From contig JAUSJX010000031.1 of the NCBI GenBank assembly GCA_030647435.1, positions 1 to 64,000 of the forward strand: 64,000 nucleotides of DNA, in the 5' to 3' direction. Of the stretch, positions 52,692-61,058 are shown one piece after another (position 1 is the first letter of the stretch; every line of letters begins with the position of its first letter). A program made the position numbers and the translations under genes. Under the pieces are notes generated by a model. The model did no database searches, had not been told where the DNA came from, and saw only the letters and a program-made list of their open reading frames with translations. The stretch comes from Candidatus Rokuibacteriota bacterium. Lineage in GTDB: Bacteria; Methylomirabilota; Methylomirabilia; Rokubacteriales; CSP1-6.

Positions 52692-53630
52692 ATGGTTGAT
52701 GCGGTTCGGGACATGGCGGCGAAGTGCCGCAACTGGGGCAAGTGGGGGCCGGACGACGAGCTGGGCACGCTGAACTACATCACGCCCGAATCCGTCGTGA
52801 AGGCGACACGGACGGTGAAGCGCGGCGTGACGTTCTCGCTCGCGATCCCCTTCGACAACACGGGGCCGCAGGTCAACCAGCCGCGGCGCTTCAACCCCAT
52901 CCACCGCATGATCCTCACGGGCCCGGACTTCACGACGGGCGCGTTCCAACGCCCCGGCGGCGTCGGGTTCGCCGACGACATGATCATCATGCCGCTCCAG
53001 TGCGGGACCCAGTGGGACGCGCTCTCGCACTGCTTCCTCGGCGGCAAGCTCTACAACGGCTACGACGCCAACCTGGTGTCGAGCTCGGGCGCCAAGCGGA
53101 ACGGGATCGAGAAGATGGCGCGCTTCATCGTGACGCGCGGCGTGCTGCTGGACTTTCCGCGCCTGAAGGGGGTCGAGTGGCTCGAGCCGGGCTACGCGAT
53201 CACCGTGGGCGACCTGGAGGCGGCGCTCAAGACGCAGGGCGTGGCGGTCGGGACGGGCGACGCGCTCCTGATCCGCACGGGCCAGCTGGCGATGTGCCGC
53301 GCGCGCGGCGGGTGGGGCGACTACGCCGGCGGTGATGCGCCCGGTCTCTCCTTCTCGACGGCGGAGTGGATCCACCGCCACGAGCTCGCCGCGGTGGCGA
53401 CCGACACCTGGGGAATGGAGGTGCGGCCGAACGAGATCCCGGACACCTACCAGCCGCTCCACCAGGTGCTCATTCCCACCATGGGGATGCTCGTGGGCGA
53501 AATCTTCGACCTGGAGGTGCTCGCGGCCGACTGCGCCCGCGACAAGGTCTACGAGTTCCTGTTCACCGCGCCGCCGCTGCCGATCACCGGCGCGGTCGGC
53601 TCTCCCGTCAACCCGATCGCGATCAAGTAG
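52692..53630 (+). CDS. Cyclase-family protein (kynurenine-formamidase-like metal hydrolase)
   Basis: A 312-residue protein. Landmarks are RNWGKWGPDDELGTLNYITPE at the start, IIMPLQCGTQWDALSHCFLGGKLYNG (GTQWD-x-H motif, metal/acid residues) and LHQVLIPTMGMLVGEIFDLEVLAADC near the end. This matches the large cyclase group (PF04199) rather than short KynB. The product may cleave an amide or lactone. The ATG at 52692 follows AAAGGGAGGCTGCG. The MFS gene follows 9 bp downstream, so enzyme and transporter are a likely pair. Confidence 0.92.
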   Translation: MVDAVRDMAAKCRNWGKWGPDDELGTLNYITPESVVKATRTVKRGVTFSLAIPFDNTGPQVNQPRRFNPIHRMILTGPDFTTGAFQRPGGVGFADDMIIMPLQCGTQWDALSHCFLGGKLYNGYDANLVSSSGAKRNGIEKMARFIVTRGVLLDFPRLKGVEWLEPGYAITVGDLEAALKTQGVAVGTGDALLIRTGQLAMCRARGGWGDYAGGDAPGLSFSTAEWIHRHELAAVATDTWGMEVRPNEIPDTYQPLHQVLIPTMGMLVGEIFDLEVLAADCARDKVYEFLFTAPPLPITGAVGSPVNPIAIK

Positions 53631-53639
53631 CGCCGTTCT

Positions 53640-54923
53640 TTGCGCCTCCGATTTTTCTACGGCTGGGTCGTCGTGGCGGTCGTCTTCGTCACCATGGGCG
53701 TGGGCGTCAACGCGCGCACTGCCTTCTCGCTGCTCTTCCCGCCCATCCTCGACGAGTTCGGCTGGGATCGCGGCGTGACGGCCGGCGCCTTCTCCTTCGG
53801 CTTCCTCGTCTCGGCGGTCCTGAGCCCGACGCTCGGCCGGCTGATGGACCGCCGCGGTCCGCGGATGGTCATGGAGATCGGCGCGGGCCTCATGGCGGCC
53901 GGGTTGATGCTCGCCACGCTGGTGCGCCAGCCGTTGCACCTCTATCTCACGCTCGGCGTGCTGGTCGGCGGCGGCAGCGTCTGCCTGGGCTACACGGGGC
54001 AGGCGCTCTTCCTTCCCAACTGGTTCGTGCGCCGGCGAGGTCTCGCCATGAGCCTGGCTTTCTCCGGCGTGGGCGTGGGATCAATCATCCTGCTGCCCTG
54101 GCTGCAAACGTTGATCGGGCGCTCGGGCTGGCGCGCGGCGTGCTGGGCCATGGCCATCCTGGTGCTGGCGATCTTGGTGCCGCTCAACCTGCTGCTCAAG
54201 CGCCGGCCCGAGGACATCGGGCTCCAACCGGACGGCGACGCGTCATCGCATGAGACCACCGCCACCCAGGCGGCCAACATCGTGGACCCGGTGTGGGCGG
54301 CCGTGGACTGGACGCTCGGCCGCGCCGCGCGCACGTCGCGCTTCTGGTGGCTCGCGGTCGGCTACTTCGGCGGGCTCTTCGCCTGGTACGCGGTGCAGGT
54401 GCACCAGACGAAGTATTTGATCGAGATCGGCTGGAGCCCCACGTACGCGGCCTGGGCGCTCGGCTTCGTCAGCCTGGTCGCTATCCCGGGCCAGATCGCC
54501 CTCGGCCATCTCTCTGACCGCGTAGGACGAGAATGGGTGTGGACGGTGGGCAGTCTCGGTTTCGCCATCTGCTACCTGGCCCTGATCCTCATGCGTGAGA
54601 CGCCGACGCCGGCCTTGCTCTGGCTCATGGTCGTGTCACAGGGCGCGCTCGGCTATGGGCTCACGTCGGTCGTCGGCGCCATTCCGGCCGAGATCTTCCA
54701 GGGGCGGCACTACGGCGGCATATTCGGCACGCTGATGCTGTCCGCGATCGCCGGCGGGGCCGCCGGTCCCTGGGTAACGGGCGCCCTGTACGATGCCACC
54801 GGCAGCTACACGCCGGCCTTCTGGATCGCGATCGGCTGCAGCGTGGTCTCGGCCGTAGCTATCTGGCTCGCCGCCCCGCGCAAGGTGCGCGCCGTCGCAG
54901 GACGCGTGCACCTGATACGGTAG
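53640..54923 (+). CDS. MFS transporter (oxalate/formate-antiporter-like)
   Basis: A 427-residue protein with 12 likely helices, starting at a TTG (RLRFFYGWVVVAVVFVTMGVGVNARTAFSLLFPPIL). LGRLMDRRGPRMVMEIGAGLMAAGLMLAT is the loop 2-3 motif, and the central loop of about 30 residues precedes the second half. The N-terminal FYGWVVV pattern is typical of the OFA/MCT branch, which moves monocarboxylates. It stands 9 bp after the cyclase-family gene and may import its substrate. The 3' end meets the repeat element at 54929. Confidence 0.9.
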   Translation: MRLRFFYGWVVVAVVFVTMGVGVNARTAFSLLFPPILDEFGWDRGVTAGAFSFGFLVSAVLSPTLGRLMDRRGPRMVMEIGAGLMAAGLMLATLVRQPLHLYLTLGVLVGGGSVCLGYTGQALFLPNWFVRRRGLAMSLAFSGVGVGSIILLPWLQTLIGRSGWRAACWAMAILVLAILVPLNLLLKRRPEDIGLQPDGDASSHETTATQAANIVDPVWAAVDWTLGRAARTSRFWWLAVGYFGGLFAWYAVQVHQTKYLIEIGWSPTYAAWALGFVSLVAIPGQIALGHLSDRVGREWVWTVGSLGFAICYLALILMRETPTPALLWLMVVSQGALGYGLTSVVGAIPAEIFQGRHYGGIFGTLMLSAIAGGAAGPWVTGALYDATGSYTPAFWIAIGCSVVSAVAIWLAAPRKVRAVAGRVHLIR

Positions 54924-54928
54924 GCGCC

Positions 54929-55161
54929 GCAGGCGGCCGATAAGGGCCCATCTGCGTCATTTAGCAAAATCTGCTGGGGCGCCCTCGGCCGCACGCTCGT
55001 GGCAGTTCGAGCTGAGGGGCGGAGCCCCGAGGCGAGGGCCGAGACAGTCGTACGGTTCGTCTGCGGGATCAACTCAGCCCTCGTCTCACGATGGCATACG
55101 CCGTCGCTCAACTCGAACAGCGGGGCGCCGCCTCGCATCTGGACCCTTCTCAGCCGCCTGC
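54929..55161. repeat. MITE-like element, copy 2, with perfect 9-bp inverted ends
   Basis: Bounded by GCAGGCGGC (54929-54937) and GCCGCCTGC (55153-55161); the imperfect inverted ends extend to about 28 bp. It contains GCCGATAAGGGCCCATCTG (54936-54954) and GCCGCCTCGCATCTGGACC (55127-55145), the reverse complements of blocks in copy 1. Interior sequences of the copies differ. It lies between the convergent MFS and small membrane protein genes and ends in the CTAG stop of the latter. Confidence 0.88.
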
Positions 55162-55433
55162 TAGCGCGCGGCCACCTTCCAGGCGTCGATGATCGCCCAG
55201 AGCCAGATCGCCAGCAGGGCCGCGAGCAGAAGCATCAGCGTCGCGCTCGGTTGAGACAGCGCCAGGAGATCGGTGGGCGCTGCCTGGAAGACGAGCCAGG
55301 TCAGGACGGCGCTTGGGAGGATGAACAGGACGCCCTTGAGGTACTCGCGGTTGTAGAGCTGGCCGAGCCCGGGGAAGATCCCGGAGAGGATGAAGCCCAC
55401 GACCTGCCGTCGCCGCGCGCCTGGATCGCTCAT
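55161..55433 (-). CDS. Small membrane protein (90 aa)
   Basis: A 90-residue protein with a short N-terminal helix (RRRQVVGFILSGIFPGLGQLYN), then two membrane segments (GVLFILPSAVLTWLVFQAA and LMLLLAALLAIWLWAIIDAWKVAAR). The IFPGLGQLYNREYLKG segment is the conserved TM2-like small membrane protein pattern (P-G-LGQ-Y), often described as TM2-domain or DUF5683-like. Function unknown. It is divergent from the transglutaminase-like gene, 83 bp away. Confidence 0.75.
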   Translation of the reverse strand: MSDPGARRRQVVGFILSGIFPGLGQLYNREYLKGVLFILPSAVLTWLVFQAAPTDLLALSQPSATLMLLLAALLAIWLWAIIDAWKVAAR

Positions 55434-55516
55434 GTCACCGGCGCTATTGAATCACGGCGCCCGACCGGAGTCACGGCCCCGCGCCGGCGAGCCCGGACTC
55501 TGGTATTGTCGCCCCC

Positions 55517-56239
55517 ATGACCGGAGGATCTTCGAGCGGGCCTATGAGCAGAGATGAGCCGACGGGCGCGTGTCTCGAGCCCGCCGAGTTCGTGGACAGC
55601 GGCGCGCCGAACATCGTCGCCTTCGCGCGGCAGGCCTGCGAGGGAGCGATCGATCCCATCACCAAGGCGGTGCGCCTGTACTACGCGGTCAGGGACGGCA
55701 TCGTGTACACGCCCTACGTCGACTTCAAATCGCATGAAACCTTCAGGGCCAGCGCGTGCCTCGCGAGGGGATCGGGATTCTGCGTGGCGAAGGCCGCGCT
55801 GCTCGCCGCGGCCGCGCGGGCTTCCGGCATCCCCGCGCGCGTGGGCTTCGCCGACGTGCGCAACCACCTGACCACACCGAGACTGCGCCAGCTCATGGGC
55901 ACGGACCTCTTCTACTATCACGGCTATACGGAGCTGTACCTTGAGGGCAAGTGGGTCAAGGCGACACCGGCATTCGATCGCGGCCTCTGCGACAAATTCG
56001 GCGTCCGCCCGCTCGAGTTCGACGGGCGGGAGGACTCGCTGTTCCATCCCCACGACGTCAGCGGCCGGCGCCACATGGAGTACGTGCGCGACCGGGGGCC
56101 GGCCGTCGATGTCCCGGTCGCCGACATCCTCGAGACCTTCAACCGCTGCTATCCGCAGCTGACGGCGGGCGCTCCCGCGCCTTCGGCGACGCAGTTCAGA
56201 CGGGAAGCTTCGCCGATCCAGGCCGACCCGAAAGAGTGA
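55517..56239 (+). CDS. Transglutaminase-like cysteine protease-fold protein
   Basis: A 240-residue protein. The Cys-His-Asp triad of the transglutaminase core is seen as GSGFCVAKAALLAAAARASGIPAR (Cys near residue 90), YYHGYTELYLEGKWVKATPAFD (His near 138 and Asp near 152). The core lies in residues 40-160. No signal peptide is seen. The start may be 55517 or 55544; the former is used. The stop overlaps the start of the SulP gene by four bases (GTGA), so the two are coupled. Confidence 0.85.
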   Translation: MTGGSSSGPMSRDEPTGACLEPAEFVDSGAPNIVAFARQACEGAIDPITKAVRLYYAVRDGIVYTPYVDFKSHETFRASACLARGSGFCVAKAALLAAAARASGIPARVGFADVRNHLTTPRLRQLMGTDLFYYHGYTELYLEGKWVKATPAFDRGLCDKFGVRPLEFDGREDSLFHPHDVSGRRHMEYVRDRGPAVDVPVADILETFNRCYPQLTAGAPAPSATQFRREASPIQADPKE

Positions 56240-58446
56240 CATCCCTCAAGGGCGACATAGCGGGCGGAGTCAGCGCAGGCGTGCTCACCATCCCGGTGAG
56301 CATGGGATATGGGATCCTGGCGCTCCAGCCGCTCGGCGACGGTTACGTCTCGTACGGCGTCGTCGCCGGCCTGCTGAGCGCGATCGTTGTCCTCCTCGTG
56401 GGGGCCCTGCTCGGCGGCTCCGCGGGGTTCATGTACACGCCCCGGAGCGTGGTGACGCTCATCATGGCCGCGGTGGTCCTCGAAGGCGTGGTCCACGGGC
56501 CGGCCGCCGTCGCCGCTCACGGCGATATCCAGCGGACGCTGACCCTGGTGTTCTTCGTCGTCGTGGCGGCCGGGCTCTTCCAGGCGCTGTTCGGCGCCCT
56601 CCGGCTCGGCGGGCTCATCCGTTACATTCCCTCGCCGGTCATGGCCGGCTTCCAGAACGCGGTGGCGATCCTCATCATCGTCGCCCAGGTCGACACGCTG
56701 CTTGGATTCCGCCGGCACGTCCCGTTGGGACAGCTCGCGTCGAATCTGGCCCTCGTGCAGCCGCTGACGCTGACGGTAGGGCTTTTCACTGTCCTGGCGA
56801 CGTGGTTCTGCTCGCGGCTGACGAAGCGCGTCCCGCCGGTCATCCTTGGGCTCCTCGTCGGGAGCGGCGCGTACTATGCGCTGTCGCTCTCGGGCTACGG
56901 CGCGCAGCTCGGCCCCGTCGTCGGGCCCATGCCGGAGGCCCCGCTGCTGCCGAAGTATCTCCCCGGCTTCGGCCTGCTCCTGGCGGAGCGCCAGATCTGG
57001 CCGGTGCTGTTCACATTGGGCGTAGGAGCCTTCGGCCTGGCGATCGTCTCGTCTCTCGACGTCCTTCTCTGCGTCAGGGTGATGGACGGCGTGACCGGGG
57101 AGCGCTCCCGCGGCAGCCGCGAGCTGGTGCGCATCGGCGTGGGCAACATGGCCGCCGCCTGCTTCGGCGGGATCGCCAGCGGTGTGAACCTGGGCGCGAG
57201 CCTCGCCAACCACCGCGCGGGGGGACGGACGCGGCTGGCGTCGGTGGCCGCGGCCGTGGTGGTCCTGCTCGCCGTGCTCCTCCTGAGCCCGGCCATCGCG
57301 CTACTGCCGCGCGTGGTCATCGCCGGCATGCTGTTCGTCGTCGGCGTCCAGCTCTTCGATCAGTGGAGCCTCAAGCTGCTCGTGCGGACGATCACGGGGA
57401 AGCTCATCCACGGGCGGAGGATGGCGCTGGATCTCCTGGTGGTGCTCCTGGTCGCCTCGAGCATCCTCGTGTTCGATCCGGTGGTGGGCGTGGGCATGGG
57501 CGTGGGTGTCGCGGTCCTGGTCTTCATCATCCGCATGAGCAGGTCCGTCGTGCGCAGCACGTACCACGGCGACGCGGTGCGGTCGCGGAAGGCGCGGGAC
57601 CCGAGGCTGATGGAAATCCTCGCGGCGCACGGGCGGCGAATCGTGGTCTTCGAGCTGGACGGCCCGCTCTTCTTCGGCACGGCCGAGAATCTGGCGAGCC
57701 GCGTCGAGGCGGCCGCGCGTGAGGGCGCCGGCTACGTGGTGCTCGATCTCAGACGCGTCAACGAGCTCGACACCACCGGCGCGCGGATCCTCATACAAAT
57801 ACAGGACCGGCTCAAACAGCAGGGCGGGCGCCTGCTCTTCAGCCACCCGCACGACAACTACCTCGTGTCGACCGTCCTGCGCGACCTGGGCGTGGAGGGC
57901 GCGGTGGGCCCGGACGCGCTGTTCGCCGACACGGATGCGGCGCTCGAATGGGCCGAGGAGCAGGTGATCCTGGCTCACGGCGCTGGCGACGTGTTGACCG
58001 GCGAGGTCGCCATGGAACGGCTGAGCGCCCTCGAGGGTTTGACCGAAGAGGAGCGCGCCATCGTACGGGCCGTTCTCGTGCGCCGCACCTACAGCCCCGG
58101 CGAGGCCGTCATCAAGGAGGGCAGTCTCGACCGGGACCTCTTCCTGATGTCGCGCGGGACGGTCAGCGTCAAAGTCGAGCTGCCGGGGCAGGGTCGGCGG
58201 CGCCGGTTGGCCTCGTTCTCCGCCGGCACCGTGTTCGGTGAAGTGGCGCTGCTCGACCGAGAGCCGCGCTCGGCCACGGTGACCGCCGACGAGGAGGCGG
58301 TCTGCTACGTGCTCTCCGAGGATGCCTTTCACGCGCTGGTGCGGGACCATCACGCCATCGCGATCAAGCTCCTGACCAACCTCGGACGCGAGCTGAGCCG
58401 CCGGGTCCGGCGGGCGAACGCGATGATTTCCCAACTCGAAGGATAG
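56236..58446 (+). CDS. SulP-family anion transporter with STAS and cyclic-nucleotide-binding domains
   Basis: A 736-residue fusion from a GTG. Residues 1-440 are the SulP membrane part (SAGVLTIPVSMGYGILALQPLG; MYTPRSVVTLIMAAVVLEG; IRYIPSPVMAGFQNAVAILIIV). Residues of about 465-565 are a STAS domain (VVLDLRRVNELDTTGARILIQIQDRL). Residues of about 600-720 are a cyclic-nucleotide-binding domain with the phosphate-binding cassette FGEVALLDREPRSATV. The third domain suggests that transport of sulphate, bicarbonate or another anion is gated by cAMP, cGMP or a similar nucleotide. The coupling to a transglutaminase-like gene is unexplained. Confidence 0.93.
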   Translation: MTSLKGDIAGGVSAGVLTIPVSMGYGILALQPLGDGYVSYGVVAGLLSAIVVLLVGALLGGSAGFMYTPRSVVTLIMAAVVLEGVVHGPAAVAAHGDIQRTLTLVFFVVVAAGLFQALFGALRLGGLIRYIPSPVMAGFQNAVAILIIVAQVDTLLGFRRHVPLGQLASNLALVQPLTLTVGLFTVLATWFCSRLTKRVPPVILGLLVGSGAYYALSLSGYGAQLGPVVGPMPEAPLLPKYLPGFGLLLAERQIWPVLFTLGVGAFGLAIVSSLDVLLCVRVMDGVTGERSRGSRELVRIGVGNMAAACFGGIASGVNLGASLANHRAGGRTRLASVAAAVVVLLAVLLLSPAIALLPRVVIAGMLFVVGVQLFDQWSLKLLVRTITGKLIHGRRMALDLLVVLLVASSILVFDPVVGVGMGVGVAVLVFIIRMSRSVVRSTYHGDAVRSRKARDPRLMEILAAHGRRIVVFELDGPLFFGTAENLASRVEAAAREGAGYVVLDLRRVNELDTTGARILIQIQDRLKQQGGRLLFSHPHDNYLVSTVLRDLGVEGAVGPDALFADTDAALEWAEEQVILAHGAGDVLTGEVAMERLSALEGLTEEERAIVRAVLVRRTYSPGEAVIKEGSLDRDLFLMSRGTVSVKVELPGQGRRRRLASFSAGTVFGEVALLDREPRSATVTADEEAVCYVLSEDAFHALVRDHHAIAIKLLTNLGRELSRRVRRANAMISQLEG

Positions 58447-58471
58447 GGCGCAGCCCTCGGGGAGGCAGGCT

Positions 58472-58609
58472 ATGATCCGAAAAGTACCGGGCGGATATCG
58501 GGTAGTCTCGGAGTCTGGAAGGAACATGGGCACGTACCGGACGAAGGCGGAGGCCGAGAAGCGCCTCCGGCAGGTCGAGATGTTCAAACACATGCGCCGG
58601 AAGCGGTAG
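58472..58609 (+). CDS. Small conserved basic protein (45 aa)
   Basis: A 45-codon gene with GGGGAGGCAGGCT right before its ATG. The protein begins MIRKVPGGYRVVSESGRNMG, then YRTKAEAEKRLRQVEMFKHM, and ends in basic RRKR. The pattern of a beta hairpin (GGYRVVSE-GRNMG) followed by one helix (KAEAEKRLRQVE) is one I have seen in small phage- and chromosome-encoded proteins. Function unknown. It is 26 bp after the SulP gene and 14 bp before the 2OG oxygenase gene, and fits a common transcript with either. Confidence 0.75.
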   Translation: MIRKVPGGYRVVSESGRNMGTYRTKAEAEKRLRQVEMFKHMRRKR

Positions 58610-58622
58610 GGGGGACTGAGCG

Positions 58623-59654
58623 ATGAATATTTTCAAGACCAAGGCGGTCAGGAGCCTCGAGGAGGCGACGCGGACGATCCCAGTGATCGATTTCGGGCCG
58701 GCCTTCCGGAGCGAGCCCGGCGGGCTCGACGCCGTCGCGCGGGAGGTCCGCCGCGCCTGCGAAACAGTCGGATTCTTCTACTTAACAGCCCACGGCGCGC
58801 CGCAGGATGTCATCGACGCCGCTTTCGCGGCCTCGCGCGAGTTCCACGCGATGCCGCTCGAAGACAAGATGCGTCTCAAGATCAACGAGAACAACATCGG
58901 CTACCTGCCCGTGAACGAGAGCATGCAGCGCGCCTCAACCGTTCACAAGGCCACCCGGCCCAACTACAACGAGAGCTTCTTCATCAGCCACGACCGGGGC
59001 GTCGATCACCCGGACGTCGTGGCCGGCACGCCGCTCCGCGGGCGCAACCAGTGGCCCCAGGACCACGAGCGGATGCGCGCCGCGATGGTCAGGTACTTCA
59101 AGACCCTCGAGGGCGTGGGCGAACGCATGCTGCCCGTCCTGGCAAGGGCGCTCGACATGCCGGCGGGCTACTTCCGGCCCTTCTTCGACAACGAGGCGCA
59201 CATCAACCTGCGCTTCCTGCACTACCCGCCACAGGAGACGGAGGGCGATGAGCAGTTCGGCCAGGGGCCGCACACCGACAACTCGTTCATCACGATGCTC
59301 GCGCGGCTGGACGTGCCGGGCCTGGCGGTGCAGCTGCCGAGCGGCGAGTGGCTCGCTCCGCCGGTGATCCCGGGGACCCTTCTCGTGAACCTCGGCAATG
59401 TGATGAAGCGCTGGTCCAACGACCGCTTCCTCTCGACGCCCCACGGCGTGCTGAACGATTCCGGCACCGACCGGTACTCGATCGCGTTCTTCTACAGCCC
59501 GAACAAGGATGCCGTGGTCGAGTGCCTGCCGAGCTGCACAGGTCCCGACAACCCGCCGCGGTACCCGCCGGCCGTGTACCGCGACCTCGTCCTCGAGTTC
59601 TACAACGCCAACTACTTTCACCGCGAGGGGTACGTCCCGGAGGGAGCGCGATGA
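58623..59654 (+). CDS. Isopenicillin-N-synthase-family 2OG-Fe(II) oxygenase
   Basis: A 343-residue oxygenase with the DIOX_N region (TIPVIDFGPAFRSEPGGLDAVAREVRRACETVGFFYLTAHG) and the catalytic jelly roll. The HxD pair is in GPHTDNSFITML, the distal His in LSTPHGVLN, and the substrate/2OG Arg in RYSIAFFYSPN. It is a soluble enzyme of unknown substrate; relatives oxidise ethylene precursors, beta-lactams and small acids. It is followed by a cupin gene with a four-base overlap and a CMD-like gene, forming a compact operon. Confidence 0.92.
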   Translation: MNIFKTKAVRSLEEATRTIPVIDFGPAFRSEPGGLDAVAREVRRACETVGFFYLTAHGAPQDVIDAAFAASREFHAMPLEDKMRLKINENNIGYLPVNESMQRASTVHKATRPNYNESFFISHDRGVDHPDVVAGTPLRGRNQWPQDHERMRAAMVRYFKTLEGVGERMLPVLARALDMPAGYFRPFFDNEAHINLRFLHYPPQETEGDEQFGQGPHTDNSFITMLARLDVPGLAVQLPSGEWLAPPVIPGTLLVNLGNVMKRWSNDRFLSTPHGVLNDSGTDRYSIAFFYSPNKDAVVECLPSCTGPDNPPRYPPAVYRDLVLEFYNANYFHREGYVPEGAR

Positions 59655-60001
59655 AGATCATTCGGCTGTACACGGACGAGAAGGGCGAATCGCATTTCGA
59701 AGACGTCGAGATCCAGTTCCAGGAGCCGACCAAGTCCGGGCGGGTGTCGGCGCGGTTGCCGGCCACCGGGATCATCTTCCGCGAGGTGCCGACCGATTAC
59801 GACCTTGACTGGCACCCCGCCCCGCGGCGGCAGTACATCATCAACCTCGACGCGGGCGTGCAGCTGACCGCGAGCGACGGCGAGACCCGGCGCGTGAAGG
59901 CCGGCGAGGTCGTCCTCGTCGAGGACACCTGGGGCAAGGGCCATCTCTCGAAGGCGCTCGATGCCAAGATCCGCCACTGCATCTTCGTCCCAATCGACTG
60001 A
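59651..60001 (+). CDS. Small cupin-like protein (116 aa)
   Basis: A 116-residue protein from an ATG overlapping the preceding stop by four bases. The beta-rich pattern (WHPAPRRQYIINLDAGVQLTASDGETRRVKAGEVVLVEDTWGKGHLSKA) is that of a single cupin barrel in which His residues before the first motif and in GKGH remain, so metal binding is possible. Such proteins are often annotated as hypothetical in this setting. The coupling suggests a helper function to the oxygenase. Confidence 0.82.
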   Translation: MKIIRLYTDEKGESHFEDVEIQFQEPTKSGRVSARLPATGIIFREVPTDYDLDWHPAPRRQYIINLDAGVQLTASDGETRRVKAGEVVLVEDTWGKGHLSKALDAKIRHCIFVPID

Positions 60002-60018
60002 GGCGCAAGGAGACCCAC

Positions 60019-60411
60019 ATGCCGGACTCGGAAGCGTACCGGAAGGGAAGCGAGGTGCGCCGCAAGCTCTTGGGCGACGCCTACGTCGACAAGGCGACCA
60101 AGATCACGTACGACGATCCCACGATGCGCAAGTTCATCGACGTCGTGACGGAGACGGTCTTCGGGACGCTATGGACGCGGCCGGGACTCGACCTCAAGAC
60201 GCGCACGCTGGTCTGCGTGGTGTCGGATGCGGCGACCGGGCAGGCGCCCGAGCTGGCCATCCACCTGCGCATGGCGCTTCGCCAGGGCTGGACAGAGGAG
60301 CAGCTGACGGAGGTCCTCCTGCACCTGTCTGGCTACGTGGGCGCGCCGCTTGTCCGGGAAGCCTGCCTCGTGGCCAAGCAGCTCTTCGCCGAGGTCAAGG
60401 CGGGGAACTGA
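60019..60411 (+). CDS. Carboxymuconolactone-decarboxylase-family protein
   Basis: A 130-residue helical protein. TVFGTLWTRPGLDLKTRTLVCVVSDAATGQAPELAIHLRMALRQGWTEEQLTEVLLHLSGYVGAP matches the PcaC-like pattern (x-R-L-x-x-V, then LxxHLxxALxxGxTxEE). No CxxC, so not an AhpD-type reductase. RBS AAGGAGACCCAC stands before the ATG. As third gene of the operon it may open or decarboxylate the product of the 2OG oxygenase. Confidence 0.9.
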   Translation: MPDSEAYRKGSEVRRKLLGDAYVDKATKITYDDPTMRKFIDVVTETVFGTLWTRPGLDLKTRTLVCVVSDAATGQAPELAIHLRMALRQGWTEEQLTEVLLHLSGYVGAPLVREACLVAKQLFAEVKAGN

Positions 60412-60430
60412 GCGGAGGCCGGCGGACGTC

Positions 60431-60817
60431 TCAGCCCAGGCGCGTGTAGGCGGCGCCGAGCAGGAAGACCAGCGGCGGCAGGCCCTGGATGAGCGCGCCC
60501 CGCAGCATCTGGGGCGGCGACGCGGCAAGGACCACGGCCGCCGCCAGCATGGACGCGCAGTTCCATGCGACAAGGATCATCCCGGCTTGGCGATGTCCAG
60601 TCGCGATCAACGCTAAACCACCGAGAGCGCCCGCAGCCAGGTACAGGTTGTAGAAGCCCTGGTTGAAGGCGAGGCTCTTGGTCGTCTGCGCCTGCGTCTC
60701 GGTGCTGCGGAAGCGGCGGTACACCACCGGCTTGGTCCACCACAGGCTCTCCATGCAGAAGAACAGGACAAGGAGGATCCCGGCGACCGCCGCCGCGACC
60801 CACATGACGTTCAGCAT
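60431..60817 (-). CDS. DUF1304-family membrane protein
   Basis: A 128-residue protein with four likely helices: VMWVAAAVAGILLVLFFCME, GFYNLYLAAGALGGLALIA, MILVAWNCASMLAAAVVLAA and GLPPLVFLLGAAYTRLG. WTKPVVYRRF and NQGFYNLYLAAG are the signature segments of the DUF1304 family. Role unknown. It is convergent with the CMD gene (19 bp between stops). Confidence 0.88.
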   Translation of the reverse strand: MLNVMWVAAAVAGILLVLFFCMESLWWTKPVVYRRFRSTETQAQTTKSLAFNQGFYNLYLAAGALGGLALIATGHRQAGMILVAWNCASMLAAAVVLAASPPQMLRGALIQGLPPLVFLLGAAYTRLG

Positions 60818-60837
60818 TCTACGATCCTCCGCCTCGG

Positions 60838-61058
60838 CTACGACTCGAACTCAGCGCGTGGCACGCCGCTTTGCCGGATGATCGATAGAAGGGTTCCGAT
60901 CTTCAACTCGGAATGATTGGCACAGGAACGGTGACAGTTTCCACTTCGCCTCGTCGCTGCATCACGATATGACTTCCTCGCCGTCTGACCTCCAGGAACG
61001 CGTGGCGTTCGAGAATCTGGCAGACCTCGCGTCCAGAAAGGACAGGAAGCCTACCCAT
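60838..61058 (-). pseudogene. hicA: HicA-type toxin with a one-base frameshift
   Basis: From the ATG at 61058 the frame reads MGRLPVLSGREVCQILERHA and then RRRGSHIVMQRRGEVETVTVPVP with the HicA catalytic His (GSH), but meets a TGA at 60903-60905 after 51 residues. Adding one base near 60912-60918 (GTGCCAATC in the sense strand) restores NHSELKIGTLLSIIRQSG to the stop at 60838, giving a normal 73-residue HicA. The lost part is the second half of the double-stranded-RNA-binding-like fold, so the toxin is probably dead unless this is a sequencing error. It overlaps hicB by 8 bp. Confidence 0.8.
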
